Position numbers and translations under genes: made by a program. Below, in pieces: positions 1 through 8,526 of a stretch of DNA of 64,000 bases. The notes beneath the pieces are model-generated. The model worked only from the letters and a program-made list of their open reading frames with translations, was not told the origin of the DNA and searched no databases. The DNA is from Streptomyces hokutonensis (GTDB lineage Bacteria; Actinomycetota; Actinomycetes; Streptomycetales; Streptomycetaceae). Numbering within the stretch: position 1 is the stretch's first letter; each line of letters begins with the position of its first letter. The DNA lies in contig NZ_BARG01000006.1 in assembly GCF_000376565.1 (NCBI RefSeq), forward strand, positions 124,001 through 188,000, read 5' to 3'.

Positions 1-1
1 C

Positions 2-304
2 AAGAAGTCCAGCGGCGGCAAGACGTCCATCGGCGGCCGCAAGTGGGCCGCACGGCGGCTGGACGGCGACGGGATCGCCGAGGCCGAGGTCATCGGCACC
101 GGGCCCGTCCCCGCCGAACTGGCCGAACGGCAGCTCCTCGTCGAGCTGGTCAAGGGCGGCGAGGTCGTGGCCCGCGAACCGCTGGACGTCGTACGGGACC
201 GGCATGCGGCGGCGCGGGCCAACCTGCCCCTGTCCGCGACCCAGTTGTCGCGCGGAGAGGCCGTCATTCCTACGGAGTACGTCCAACTGCGCTCGGGTAG
301 TTAA
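2..304 (+). CDS. pncB: nicotinate phosphoribosyltransferase, C-terminal part
   Basis: Only the last 100 codons are in the window; the stop is TAA. The tail begins with a KKSSGGKTSIGGRKW stretch and ends in VIPTEYVQLRSGS, matching the C-terminal part of NAPRTase, the enzyme that joins nicotinate to PRPP in NAD salvage. The nicotinamidase gene follows 115 bp downstream on the same strand, so the two give nicotinamide to nicotinate to NaMN. The identification rests on this tail and the neighbour; the catalytic domain lies off the window. Confidence 0.8.
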   Translation, partial: KKSSGGKTSIGGRKWAARRLDGDGIAEAEVIGTGPVPAELAERQLLVELVKGGEVVAREPLDVVRDRHAAARANLPLSATQLSRGEAVIPTEYVQLRSGS

Positions 305-419
305 GACCCGCCACTTACGTCCCGCCGGTTAAGACCAGTACGAAAATCAGGAGTGCGCCCTCCCGCGGTGGCGCCGAAGTCTCTAGGCTCGAATCTCACT
401 CTCCGCGAAGGACACCACC

Positions 420-1004
420 ATGCGCCGCGCCTTGATCGTCGTTGACGTGCAGAACGACTTCTGCGAGGGAGGCAGTCTCGCGGTGGCCGGCGGTGCCGAC
501 GTGGCCGCCGCCGTGACCGAGCTGATCGGGCAGGCGCCCGCCGGCTACCGGCATGTCGTGGCCACCCGCGACCACCACATCGCGCCCGGCGGCCACTTCG
601 CCGACAACCCCGACTACGCCCACTCCTGGCCCGCGCACTGCGTCGCGGGCACGGAGGGGGTCGGGTTCCACCCGAACTTCGCGCCCGCGGTCGCCTCCGG
701 CGCGATCGACGCCGTCTTCGACAAGGGGGCGTACGCGGCGGCGTACAGCGGGTTCGAGGGGCGGGACGAGAACGGGGTCGGGCTCGGGGACTGGTTGCGG
801 GCGCGGGAGATCGACGAGGTGGATGTCGTCGGGATCGCCACCGACCACTGCGTGAAGGCGACCGCGCTGGATTCTGTGCGGGAGGGGTTTCGTACGCAGG
901 TGTTGCTTGATCTGACGGCCGGGGTGGCGAAGGAGACGACCGACCGCGCGCTGGAGGAACTGCGCGCGGCCGGGGTGGAGTTGACTGGGAAGCCGGTCGT
1001 CTGA
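420..1004 (+). CDS. pncA: nicotinamidase/pyrazinamidase
   Basis: A 194-residue protein that hydrolyses nicotinamide to nicotinate. The isochorismatase-fold catalytic triad is visible: Asp9 in VVDVQNDFC, Lys102 in FDKGAY and Cys144 in ATDHCVKA. The metal site is Asp51, His53 and His59 (RDHHIAPGGHF), with His73 (PAHC) nearby. The length equals that of the family. The ATG at 420 is preceded by GAAGGA at a normal distance. It probably acts with the phosphoribosyltransferase gene just upstream. Identification is secure. Confidence 0.95.
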   Translation: MRRALIVVDVQNDFCEGGSLAVAGGADVAAAVTELIGQAPAGYRHVVATRDHHIAPGGHFADNPDYAHSWPAHCVAGTEGVGFHPNFAPAVASGAIDAVFDKGAYAAAYSGFEGRDENGVGLGDWLRAREIDEVDVVGIATDHCVKATALDSVREGFRTQVLLDLTAGVAKETTDRALEELRAAGVELTGKPVV

Positions 1005-1025
1005 GTAGTTCTCTTTCCGCGAGCC

Positions 1026-1182
1026 GGTGGGGGCTGGTCGCGCAGTTCCCCGCGCCCCTGAAGGGGCGCTGCAGCCGTCGCCCCTATGCAGGCGCCGCGG
1101 GCCTTCGCAACAGTGCCCTGAGCGTTGTCAGGGGCCTCGTGCCCCGTTAGGGGCGCGGGGAACTGCGCGACCAGCCCCCACC
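1026..1182. repeat. 34-bp perfect inverted repeat, dispersed Streptomyces element
   Basis: Bases 1026-1059 are the exact reverse complement of 1149-1182, separated by 89 bp, so the region can form a 34-bp hairpin after pncA. The core (GGGGCGCGGGGAACTGCGCG) is a sequence I know as recurrent between Streptomyces genes. A 24-bp identical copy sits at 35715-35738. The spacer holds a 16-bp direct copy (1121-1136) of 1291-1306 in the next gene. It may serve as a terminator for pncA. Confidence 0.85.
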
Positions 1183-1206
1183 GCCCCGCAGACAACGCAC
1201 AACCCC

Positions 1207-1656
1207 TCAGGCCGCCGCCGGAGGCCTCCGCAGCAGCGCCTTGATCGGGTGCCACAGCTCGTGCGGCAGTTCCGCGCCCGGGGTCACGACAGCGTTGTCA
1301 GGGGCCGTGCGCCATATCAGGCCGTCGGGGTGGTGCAGGACCGCGGTGATCTCGTCCGGGGTCGGTGGTTCCGCGTTGCCGCGCAGGTAGACGGCCCGCA
1401 TGCCGAGGTTGCGGAGCCGGGTCAGGGCCCGGGCGCGGTTGCGGGCGTGGACGAGCACGCGGACGCAGCCGTCGCCCTGGGCGGTGGGTCTTGGCAGGTT
1501 CAACGCCACCACCACGCTGCCTGTGGGCAGCTTGCAGAAACCTCCTGCGGACAATGCGGTCACACCCCCGTGCGGGTCGAAGTCGAGGTCGGTGTCAATA
1601 AGCCAGGCACAGGACGCACCTAAACACGGATCGGCGGCGACCCGCCAGGGGGTCAC
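1207..1656 (-). CDS. conserved hypothetical protein, 149 aa
   Basis: I do not recognise a family. The protein is about 149 residues and soluble, with no signal peptide or membrane segment. It has an acidic, aromatic N-terminal half (WLIDTDLDFDPHGG) and a basic tail. GTG at 1656 is the assumed start, but no convincing ribosome site precedes it and the true start may be internal. It lies between the nicotinamidase and the convergent end of the M6 protease gene, whose start codon is upstream of it on the same strand. Codon use looks native. Part of its 3' half (1291-1306) is copied in the nearby inverted repeat. Confidence 0.55.
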   Translation of the reverse strand: MTPWRVAADPCLGASCAWLIDTDLDFDPHGGVTALSAGGFCKLPTGSVVVALNLPRPTAQGDGCVRVLVHARNRARALTRLRNLGMRAVYLRGNAEPPTPDEITAVLHHPDGLIWRTAPDNAVVTPGAELPHELWHPIKALLRRPPAAA

Positions 1657-1689
1657 CGCCGATACGTCTCTGACCTGCGCTTTTACCGA

Positions 1690-4032
1690 CTACTTCGCCG
1701 AGGGGCCGACCTGGAGGCTGATCGTCGAGCCGTTCAGCGACTCCTTGACGATCTTGATCCGGGTGTTGGTGTCAGTGATCTTGACACCGGCTGTCGGGTT
1801 CGACGTGTCGTAGTAGGTCGACCTGCCGTCGTCGAAGACCGGCACACCGCGCTGCGACTTGATCTTGGTGGCGACGTCGGCCTTGTGCAGCGTGACCGAG
1901 TCCGTCCGGTACAGGCTGAACGGCGAGTCGTAGGCCTGGATGCGGTTGCGCATCAGCGTGCCGTCGGACCACTTCAGCTGCGTCGGGTGCGAGTCGATCG
2001 GGAGGATCAGACCCTCACCGGCGTGCTGGCTGGTGTTGTCGTCCGACTGCGAGGTGTCCCACTTCCAGATCAACAGGCCGTTCTGGTAGGCGTAGTGCTC
2101 CACCCAGTCCGGACGGGTCGTCGAGAAGCCGAAGTTGTACGGGCCGACCTTCAACACCTTGTCGTACGACACGTACTGACGGTTCTCGGCGATGTAGTAC
2201 TGCGCGTAGTCGTCCGTGAAGGACGCGCCGATGCGCGAGAAGCCCTTCGCGGTCCACGCGGCGTCGGCGGACTCGGCGTTGTCGGAGAAGAGGGCGGCGC
2301 CGTCGGCGGTCACCGTGATCTCGTCGGCCGCGAAGCCCTTCTGGGCCACGCCGCTGTCCGTCTGGTAGCGGAAGCGGACGTCGATCTTCTGGCCCGCGTA
2401 GGCGTCCAGCGGGTACGTCAGCTTCTGGTACGCGGCGGCCGTGCCGGTGAGGGCGGGGTTGCCGCTGCCGTCGCGCGGGATGGCGGTGCCGTCGGCGAGC
2501 TTGCCGTCGATCGGGGTCCAGGTCGCGCCGCCGTCCTTCGACACCTCGGTGTAGAGGAAGTCGTAGTCCTGCTCGGCGTCGTACCAGCCGTCCAGGGTGA
2601 GCGCGGCCGACGACTTGCCGGTCAGGTCCACCGTGCGGGAAAGGGTGTTGCTCAGGTCGTTGCCGCTGCCGCTCCACCACTGGGTGGCACCCTGCGCCGG
2701 GGTGACCACCGTCGTGGTGACCGCCTTCTCCGGCAACTGCACCACCAGGGCCTGCGGGTTCTTGGTGTTGTACTCCGCGACGCCCAGCGTGTGCTTGGAC
2801 TTGACGCCGGCCTTGGCCACGTCGTAGTCCAGCCAGCCCAGTTGGAGCTTGTCCCAGGCGTTCATGTCGCCGGGCAGGTCGCCGATGGCCTCCTTGCCCG
2901 TGCCGAGCCAGGAGCCGGACGACATCAGCGTCCAGAAGCCGGTGGAGTTCTCGCCGCCCGCGGTGTCGTACTCGTCGGGCAGGCCGAGGTCGTGGCCGTA
3001 CTCGTGGGCGTAGACGCCGAGTCCGCCGTTCTCCGGCTGGATGGTGTAGTCGCCGACCCAGACGCCGGTGTCGCCGACCTGGGTGCCGCCGAGCTTGTTG
3101 GTGTCCGGTCCGGTGGAGCCGGCGTCGGTGCCGAAGGCGTACCAGCGGTGGGCCCAGATGGCGTCCTCGCCCTGCGCGCCGCCGCCCGCGGACTCGTCCT
3201 CGCCGGCGTGCACGATCTGGAAGTGGTCGATGTAGCCGTCGGGCTCGTTGAAGTTGCCGTCGCCGTCGTAGTCGTAGCGGTCCCACTGGTCGAACTGGGC
3301 CAGCTCCGTCTTGATCTCGGCGGCCGTGTCGCCGGCGGCCTCGCGCTGGGCGACCCAGGCGTTGACGCCGTCCTGGACCGCGTACCAGGCGCCGGTGGAG
3401 GCCTTGTTGGAGCCGTAACGGGCCTCGTTGTAGGGGACCTTGACCCAGTCGGTGACCTCACCGTCGACCGAGTAGCGGCCCGAGGACTGCTTCTCGTAGT
3501 ACTTCTTGAGCGACTCGGTGTTCTTGCCGGTGCCGAAGTACAGGTCCTGGAAGTGCGCCTGGTTGTAATCCGCCTGCCAGGCCGTGGAGTTGTCCTTCGT
3601 GCGGTCCGGCGCGGCTATCTGGTTGTGCAGCGGGCCGACGGTGCCGCCGTAGCGGCTGTCGACCTGGTCGCCGAACTCGACCAGGATCGTGAAGATCTTG
3701 TCGGTCTTCTCCCGGCTCAGTTCGACGTACTTGCTCTTGCCGCCCTTGCTCTTGAGCTGGACGACCTTCGAGCCGTTGCGGTCCTTGACGGACGCCTTGC
3801 CGGCTATGACCTCGTTGAGGGCCTCCTGGCGCTGGGCGTCCTGCGTCTTGCTCAGCGGGCCGTCGAGGTCGTGCTCCTTCTGCGCGACCGGCGCGGGGTC
3901 GTGCCGGTCGACGGCTGCGGACTCGGCCGAGGTGTTGGCCTCCGCCACGGCGAACGTCGAGAACGTGGCGGTGGCCGCCGCGAGGGCGACACCTATCGCG
4001 GCCGCTCTGAACGTCCAGGGTCTGCTGGTCAC
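1690..4032 (-). CDS. secreted M6-family (immune inhibitor A-like) metalloprotease
   Basis: A 780-residue exported zinc protease. Residues 1-30 form a signal peptide (basic n-region, Ala-rich core, AVA-type cleavage site), followed by a propeptide-like charged region. The catalytic domain carries HEYGHDLGLPDEYD with zinc ligands His343 and His347 and catalytic Glu344. The C-terminal half is beta-rich, in the style of the immune-inhibitor-A VEG/MAM regions (for example LTLDGWYDAEQDYDFLYTEV). The GTG start has an excellent GGGGAGGA site. It probably degrades extracellular protein during growth or development. It is transcribed alone; a 7-bp inverted repeat lies about 85 bp upstream of the start. 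Confidence 0.93.
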   Translation of the reverse strand: MTSRPWTFRAAAIGVALAAATATFSTFAVAEANTSAESAAVDRHDPAPVAQKEHDLDGPLSKTQDAQRQEALNEVIAGKASVKDRNGSKVVQLKSKGGKSKYVELSREKTDKIFTILVEFGDQVDSRYGGTVGPLHNQIAAPDRTKDNSTAWQADYNQAHFQDLYFGTGKNTESLKKYYEKQSSGRYSVDGEVTDWVKVPYNEARYGSNKASTGAWYAVQDGVNAWVAQREAAGDTAAEIKTELAQFDQWDRYDYDGDGNFNEPDGYIDHFQIVHAGEDESAGGGAQGEDAIWAHRWYAFGTDAGSTGPDTNKLGGTQVGDTGVWVGDYTIQPENGGLGVYAHEYGHDLGLPDEYDTAGGENSTGFWTLMSSGSWLGTGKEAIGDLPGDMNAWDKLQLGWLDYDVAKAGVKSKHTLGVAEYNTKNPQALVVQLPEKAVTTTVVTPAQGATQWWSGSGNDLSNTLSRTVDLTGKSSAALTLDGWYDAEQDYDFLYTEVSKDGGATWTPIDGKLADGTAIPRDGSGNPALTGTAAAYQKLTYPLDAYAGQKIDVRFRYQTDSGVAQKGFAADEITVTADGAALFSDNAESADAAWTAKGFSRIGASFTDDYAQYYIAENRQYVSYDKVLKVGPYNFGFSTTRPDWVEHYAYQNGLLIWKWDTSQSDDNTSQHAGEGLILPIDSHPTQLKWSDGTLMRNRIQAYDSPFSLYRTDSVTLHKADVATKIKSQRGVPVFDDGRSTYYDTSNPTAGVKITDTNTRIKIVKESLNGSTISLQVGPSAK

Positions 4033-4115
4033 TTGATGTCCTCCCCTGCGTACCCGACCGCGCGGAAGGGGGGGTCCTGGAAGTCATGGAAGGTCCGCGC
4101 GCGGTGTACGCGTGA

Positions 4116-4139
4116 TAGTCAAGTGACGTTATTTGACTA
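4116..4139. promoter_or_regulatory. inverted repeat, candidate operator
   Basis: TAGTCAA (4116-4122) and TTGACTA (4133-4139) are a perfect 7-bp inverted repeat with a 10-bp spacer, AT-rich against the GC-rich background. It is in the gap upstream of the M6 protease gene, centred about 95 bp from its start, and upstream of the divergent small membrane protein. The symmetry suggests a dimeric repressor or activator site; which regulator is unknown. Confidence 0.45.
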
Positions 4140-4163
4140 GAGGTTTACGAGAAAAGACAGACC

Positions 4164-4193
4164 TTGACTTGAGCAGGACAAGTGCACTATGCG
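4164..4193 (+). promoter_or_regulatory. possible promoter in the 4033-4466 gap
   Basis: TTGACT (4164-4169), an 18-base spacer and TATGCG (4188-4193) make a plausible sigma-70-type promoter pointing to the 4467 gene, which would give a leader of about 270 bases. Apart from this and the 4116-4139 inverted repeat, I see no gene or RNA in the 434-bp gap; the short frames there lack ribosome sites and streptomycete codon bias. Confidence 0.3.
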
Positions 4194-4466
4194 AAGCAGG
4201 GGTCCGTTTTACGGACACCTGGGGCTTACTCGTGCATCGCTCAACAGGCGCGCGGGTCCGTCCACTTCGTGGACGGTATGACTCCGTGCGCCCCCCATGC
4301 TCCGGAGCCGTGTGTTAGGTCACGCTTACTGCGCGTTCCACTCGGGCATGCAGGCGAATAGAGTCGATTGGCGGATCGCCCGGAACCGGCGGAAAGCCAG
4401 GCCGACATCCTTGTCGCACCCCCCTTTCACAGCTCCCCTCCATCGCCTAACGAGGACTCGATTGCC

Positions 4467-4790
4467 ATGCCTCGTCCGACCGCCGCACAGCTCGCCTACG
4501 GTTCGTTCACCGTGATCTTCTCGACGCTCGCCATGCTGCTGCTGTCACAGACGAGTTCGGGTCTGGGGATCGCGGTCGTCGCCTTCGCGGCGCTCGCCCT
4601 CGGGCTGCTCGTCTCCCTGACGGTGCCACAGCCCAGGTCCCGCACCGCGGCCACGGCCCGCGCGACGGCCGAGGCCGCGCCCGCGCCCGCCCTCGTTCCG
4701 CAGCGCAGGCGCGTGCCGGTACGGCGGGAGACCGTCTCCGCCGCCGCCGTCTCGTCCGCGGAGCCGGTACGGGAGCGGAGCACTCCCTAG
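4467..4790 (+). CDS. small membrane protein, 107 aa
   Basis: Two hydrophobic helices near the N-terminus (about residues 8-30 and 33-55, LGIAVVAFAALALGLLV) are followed by a basic, Ala/Arg-rich cytoplasmic-looking tail. ATG at 4467 is chosen because GAGGAC sits 9 bases before it; the in-frame upstream ATG lacks a site. Function is not recognised. It is monocistronic and closed by a strong terminator at 4824-4864. Confidence 0.75.
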   Translation: MPRPTAAQLAYGSFTVIFSTLAMLLLSQTSSGLGIAVVAFAALALGLLVSLTVPQPRSRTAATARATAEAAPAPALVPQRRRVPVRRETVSAAAVSSAEPVRERSTP

Positions 4791-4823
4791 ACCAAGCACA
4801 AGCCCAAGCGCACGCCCGACCAC

Positions 4824-4864
4824 GCGAATCGGCGGGTCCGTTGACGACGGACCCGCCGATTCGC
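4824..4864. terminator. bidirectional hairpin terminator
   Basis: A perfect 17-bp stem (4824-4840 with 4848-4864) closes a 7-base loop between two convergent genes. There is no long U-tract, as is common in Streptomyces. It should end both the 4467 gene and the RDD gene from the other strand. Confidence 0.85.
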
Positions 4865-4895
4865 TGTGTGTGCCCGGGAGTTGACCCCGGCCGCC

Positions 4896-5534
4896 TCAAC
4901 GCGTGCTGACCACCACGGTCTTGGCGGCCTTGTCGTGCAGGCCCTGCTTGTACGGCTTGTCGAAGAAGCTCCAACCGCCGCTGATCGCCGTCCAGATGCA
5001 GGCGCAGCAGAACGCGAACGGGATCCACAGCACCGCCGCGCGGATCAGGTTGGTCTGCACGGAGGGCGTCGACCCGTTGTCCAGGTTGGCCACCCGCAGG
5101 CCCAGCCACTTCTTGCCCAGCGTCTGGCCCGACTTGGCGAGCATCACGGTGTCGTAGCCCATGTACAGCACGGCTGCGACGAGCGACTGCCCGAGCGACT
5201 TGGCGTACGAGACGTGGTCGAAGTTGATGTCGTACTCGTGCACGCCGAAGGCCCAGGTGAGCAGCCAGACGACGATGCCGACGAGGATCATGTCGATGAT
5301 CCGGGCGAGGGTGCGCCGGCCGCTGTCGGCGAGCGGGGGCATGCCGGCGAGCGGGTCGGTGGGGTAGGAGCCGCCGCCGTAGGGGGGCGGTTCACTGCCG
5401 AAGGGCGGCGGCTGACTGCCGTACGACGGCGGGTCGTACGGTGAGCCCGATCCCTGGCCAGGAGGGGGCTGCTTCCTGAACGGGTCGTCTTCCGGCGGCT
5501 GCTGGCCGGAGCCCGGAGGCGGTTCGGTACTCAT
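4896..5534 (-). CDS. RDD-family membrane protein
   Basis: A 212-residue protein. The first 70 residues are Pro/Gly/Gln/Tyr-rich and look disordered (repeated QPPPFGSEPPPYGG-like units). The rest is an RDD domain: the Arg-Asp pair in GRRTLARIIDMIL at the first helix, three predicted membrane helices and a closing LGKKWLGLRV-type loop. RDD proteins are membrane proteins of mostly unknown role, some linked to ion or osmolyte transport. The start is ATG at 5534 with a weak ribosome site. It is preceded 89 bp upstream by a second RDD gene on the same strand, so the two are probably co-expressed paralogues. Confidence 0.9.
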   Translation of the reverse strand: MSTEPPPGSGQQPPEDDPFRKQPPPGQGSGSPYDPPSYGSQPPPFGSEPPPYGGGSYPTDPLAGMPPLADSGRRTLARIIDMILVGIVVWLLTWAFGVHEYDINFDHVSYAKSLGQSLVAAVLYMGYDTVMLAKSGQTLGKKWLGLRVANLDNGSTPSVQTNLIRAAVLWIPFAFCCACIWTAISGGWSFFDKPYKQGLHDKAAKTVVVSTR

Positions 5535-5623
5535 GGCCCGAGTCGACCGCGAACGCCACGGCTCCGCATCCGGCGAGCGGCCGTCCGGGGTACGGAATCA
5601 GGTACCCCGGATGCCGTACTCCG

Positions 5624-7765
5624 CTATCCCGCTACGAACGTATGTGCTGCCTTGTCGTGCCAGCACTGGTGCCAGGGCCGGTCGAAGAGACACCAGGCGA
5701 CACCGACGATCCCGACGCCGAGCAGGCCCGGGACGCTGTAGACCAGCCAGCGGCGCAGCGCCCCGCCGAAGCCGGGCGGCTCGTGGCTCTCGATCACGCG
5801 CACCTCGAGACCGCAGAGCTTCTTGCCCAGGGTGCGGCCCCACTTGGCGGTCGGCAGCGCCTCGTAGAGCACCCCGAAGAGGAGGAGTACGGCGAGCACG
5901 ATGCCGAGGTAGGCGCCCGTGGTGCCGTCCAGCAGCCAGACCGTCTCGGCACGGCCGGAGAGCTTGGCCGCGTCGATCTTCTCGTTGATGTGGTCGGCCG
6001 CCTTGGTGCCGAGCGGTACGGCGGCCACGGCGGTCACCGCACCGAGCACGAGCGTGTCGACGAGCCGCGCGACCAGCCGCTTGCCGAGCCCCGCGGGCCG
6101 GGCCGCCGACTGCCGCCGGGCCGCCGCCTGGAACACGTCCTCCACGGGCGGCTTCCAGGGCGCCACGGGCCCGTCCTCGTCCCCCGCCAGCCGATGCACC
6201 TGCTGCGCCCAGGAGGGCTGCCCACCACCGGCGCCGGAGGCCATGGGCGTACTCCCGGAGCCCGCCTGCGGCTGCGCCGGGCCGGACTGCTGGGGGACGC
6301 CGGGGGCGGGCTGCGGGGGGCCGGAGAGGGCCGTGGAAGCGGCGGGGGCGGGAACGGTGCCCGCCCGGCCCGCCTGCGCCTGGGCGGCGGGCGCCCCCGC
6401 GCCGGCGCCTGCCTGGCCCGCCTGCGCCTGGGCGGCGGCACGCGCGGCAGCCGCCTTTCCGGCGCCGAAGCCGGGGCCGGAGGGATCGCCGGACGGGGAG
6501 TTCCCGCCGGACCCCTGTCCACCGGCGGCGGGCAGACTCCCGCCGGGCCGCCGGCCATCGCCGGCGGGCGCCGCACCGGCACCACCGAAGCCGCCTGCGG
6601 CGGAGCCGGTCCCGCCGGCGCCCCGGGCACCGTAATCCCCGGCGCCGGACCCGTTCGCGTCAGCGCCCTGCCCGCCGAAGGCCCCGGCACCGGAACCCGT
6701 CCCGGCAGAACCCCGGGCGCCGTGGTCCCCGCCTGCAGAGCCGGTCCCGGCGGGCCCGTAGCCCGCTGCGGCCGAACCCTGCGGTCTGTACCCTCCGGCG
6801 GCCGAATCAGAACCGCCCGAGCCTTGAGGGCCGGAGCCCACCGCGCCCTGCGAGCCGTAGCCTCCGGCCGCCGAACCAGAGCCACCCGAGCCCTGCGGGC
6901 CGAAACCGTCGGCCCCCGATCCGGAACCGCGCGGACCTTGCGCGCCGAAACCACCGGCCCCCGCTGAACCCTGCGGGCCGTACCCCCCGGCGGCGGAGCC
7001 GGTCCCGGCAGCGCCCCGGGCGCCGTCGTTCCCGGCCGCGGCCGAGCCCGGTGCGCCGAAGGCCCCCGGGCCCGAACCTGCCGGGCCCGGTGCGCCGAAA
7101 CCACCCGCACCCGAGCCGGAGCCCGCCCCACCCTGCGGGCCGAAACCACCGGCGCCCGGGTCAGCTCCCGCTGCCCCCTGCGAGCCATAACCCCCGGCAG
7201 CCGAACCGGACCCCGCCGAACCTTGCGCCCCAAAACCACCGGCCTCCGCCGAACCCTGCGCGCCGAAGTCGCCCGCAGCCCCCGTCGACGCGCCGTCCGC
7301 GTTGCCCGTGCTCCCGCCCTGCGCCTCCGGCGCCCCGCCCTGTTGGGGGGTGCGCGGGGTGGGGCGGCGGAAAGTCGTCGTGCCCTCGTCGGGGAGGTCC
7401 TGGTCCGGGGTCTGGCGGTGGAAGACGAACGTGCCGGGGTTGGGGGGTTCCTCCGGTTGGGCGGGGACCCTCGGGTCCGGGGTGCCCCAGGAGACGTGGT
7501 GGTCCCGGGCGCCGCCGAAACCGCTCTGGTGGGCGCGGTCCGCGCCCCAGGCCGACGCGGGCTCGGGGTCCTCGTCGAAGAAGTGCGGGCCGGTCTCCTC
7601 GACGGACGGCGCGGCGGGCGCCGGCCCGTCCGACGGCGCCGGGCGGCTGGTGCCGGGCACCCAGGCCGCGCCGTTCCAGTACCGGACGTATCCAGGAATG
7701 GACGGGTCCGGGTAGTACCCCTCGCGGGGCCTGTCGTCACCGGGTGCCGGCGTTGGGGCGCTCAT
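5624..7765 (-). CDS. RDD-family membrane protein with long Gly-rich repeat region
   Basis: A 713-residue protein in three parts. Residues about 14-40 form a DUF2510-like motif (YYPDPSIPGYVRYWNGAAW). About residues 130-520 are a low-complexity tract of repeated GxQGSAGSGSAAGGYG-type units. The last 160 residues are an RDD domain with three membrane helices (GLGKRLVARLVDTLVLG for the first). The membrane domain resembles the neighbouring gene product. The repeat tract is collagen-like in glycine content but lacks strict Gly-X-Y periodicity. It may be a flexible cytoplasmic or wall-spanning arm. The DNA there is repetitive and may vary between strains. Confidence 0.88.
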   Translation of the reverse strand: MSAPTPAPGDDRPREGYYPDPSIPGYVRYWNGAAWVPGTSRPAPSDGPAPAAPSVEETGPHFFDEDPEPASAWGADRAHQSGFGGARDHHVSWGTPDPRVPAQPEEPPNPGTFVFHRQTPDQDLPDEGTTTFRRPTPRTPQQGGAPEAQGGSTGNADGASTGAAGDFGAQGSAEAGGFGAQGSAGSGSAAGGYGSQGAAGADPGAGGFGPQGGAGSGSGAGGFGAPGPAGSGPGAFGAPGSAAAGNDGARGAAGTGSAAGGYGPQGSAGAGGFGAQGPRGSGSGADGFGPQGSGGSGSAAGGYGSQGAVGSGPQGSGGSDSAAGGYRPQGSAAAGYGPAGTGSAGGDHGARGSAGTGSGAGAFGGQGADANGSGAGDYGARGAGGTGSAAGGFGGAGAAPAGDGRRPGGSLPAAGGQGSGGNSPSGDPSGPGFGAGKAAAARAAAQAQAGQAGAGAGAPAAQAQAGRAGTVPAPAASTALSGPPQPAPGVPQQSGPAQPQAGSGSTPMASGAGGGQPSWAQQVHRLAGDEDGPVAPWKPPVEDVFQAAARRQSAARPAGLGKRLVARLVDTLVLGAVTAVAAVPLGTKAADHINEKIDAAKLSGRAETVWLLDGTTGAYLGIVLAVLLLFGVLYEALPTAKWGRTLGKKLCGLEVRVIESHEPPGFGGALRRWLVYSVPGLLGVGIVGVAWCLFDRPWHQCWHDKAAHTFVAG

Positions 7766-8030
7766 GTCCGTCGTCCCGTATCTGCTCGGAGGTCAAATGG
7801 GGGTGTCCACATCTATCAGACCTGTGCCATCGCCACTGCCCGTCCCGTCGGACCCACTCCTTTCCGGGCAAGCTCGTGCACGGAGTCCACACGCCCCGAA
7901 GCCCCCTGACGCCTTCGCGAAGCCTCGCGCAAAAAAAGTTTCCCGAAGTCGCGTAATGCTTACGGCCGCACGCCCTCTCCACTCGTACGGGCCCACCGCG
8001 GGACCCCGCGAGCACGAGAGGACACACGTC

Positions 8031-8504
8031 ATGCACACAGTCGTAGAGCGGGAGTTGGAGCTGAAGCTGATCCTGTCGCCGGAACGGAGCATTCCCGTTC
8101 CGGCCCGGCTCAGCTACCGCACCGACGACCCGTACGCCGTCCACATCTCCTTCCACATCAACTCCGAGCACCCCGTGCACTGGACGTTCGCCCGCGAACT
8201 CCTCGTCGAGGGGGTGTTCCGGCCGTGCGGGCACGGGGACGTACGGGTGTGGCCGACGAAGGTGGAGGGGCGCAGCGTCGTCCTGATGGCGCTGAGTTCA
8301 CCCGACGGGGACGCCCTGCTGGAGGCCCCGGCGGCCCAGGTGTCGGCGTGGCTGGAGCGGACCCTGCGGGTGGTGCCCCCGGGCTCTGAGGCGGAGCAGC
8401 TCGGCATCGACGACGGCCTCGCCGAGCTGCTCGCACCGACCCCGGCCGACGACCTGTGGCTGCGCGACCCGTGGCCGTCGGACGAGTCGCGGGACGGGGA
8501 GTGA
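8031..8504 (+). CDS. ssgG: SsgA-like sporulation protein, probably SsgG
   Basis: A 157-residue SsgA/SsgB-family protein (SALP), found only in sporulating actinomycetes, where members control septum placement and cell-wall remodelling. Family features are the VPARLSYRTDDPYAVHISFH segment, HWTFARELLVEG and VRVWP. The start is ATG at 8031, with GAGAGGA upstream; longer in-frame starts run through non-coding sequence. The symbol ssgG comes from gene context (between the RDD genes and the FAD oxidase, as I recall for SCO2924), not from sequence alone; in S. coelicolor SsgG affects septum positioning. Confidence 0.85.
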   Translation: MHTVVERELELKLILSPERSIPVPARLSYRTDDPYAVHISFHINSEHPVHWTFARELLVEGVFRPCGHGDVRVWPTKVEGRSVVLMALSSPDGDALLEAPAAQVSAWLERTLRVVPPGSEAEQLGIDDGLAELLAPTPADDLWLRDPWPSDESRDGE

Positions 8505-8526
8505 GCCGTAGAAGAGAGGGACGGGG

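Noticed and set aside
1885..4140. 751-codon frame antisense to the M6 protease gene
   Set aside because: Val/Gly/Arg/Leu-biased shadow of a high-GC gene; no ribosome site, no domain.
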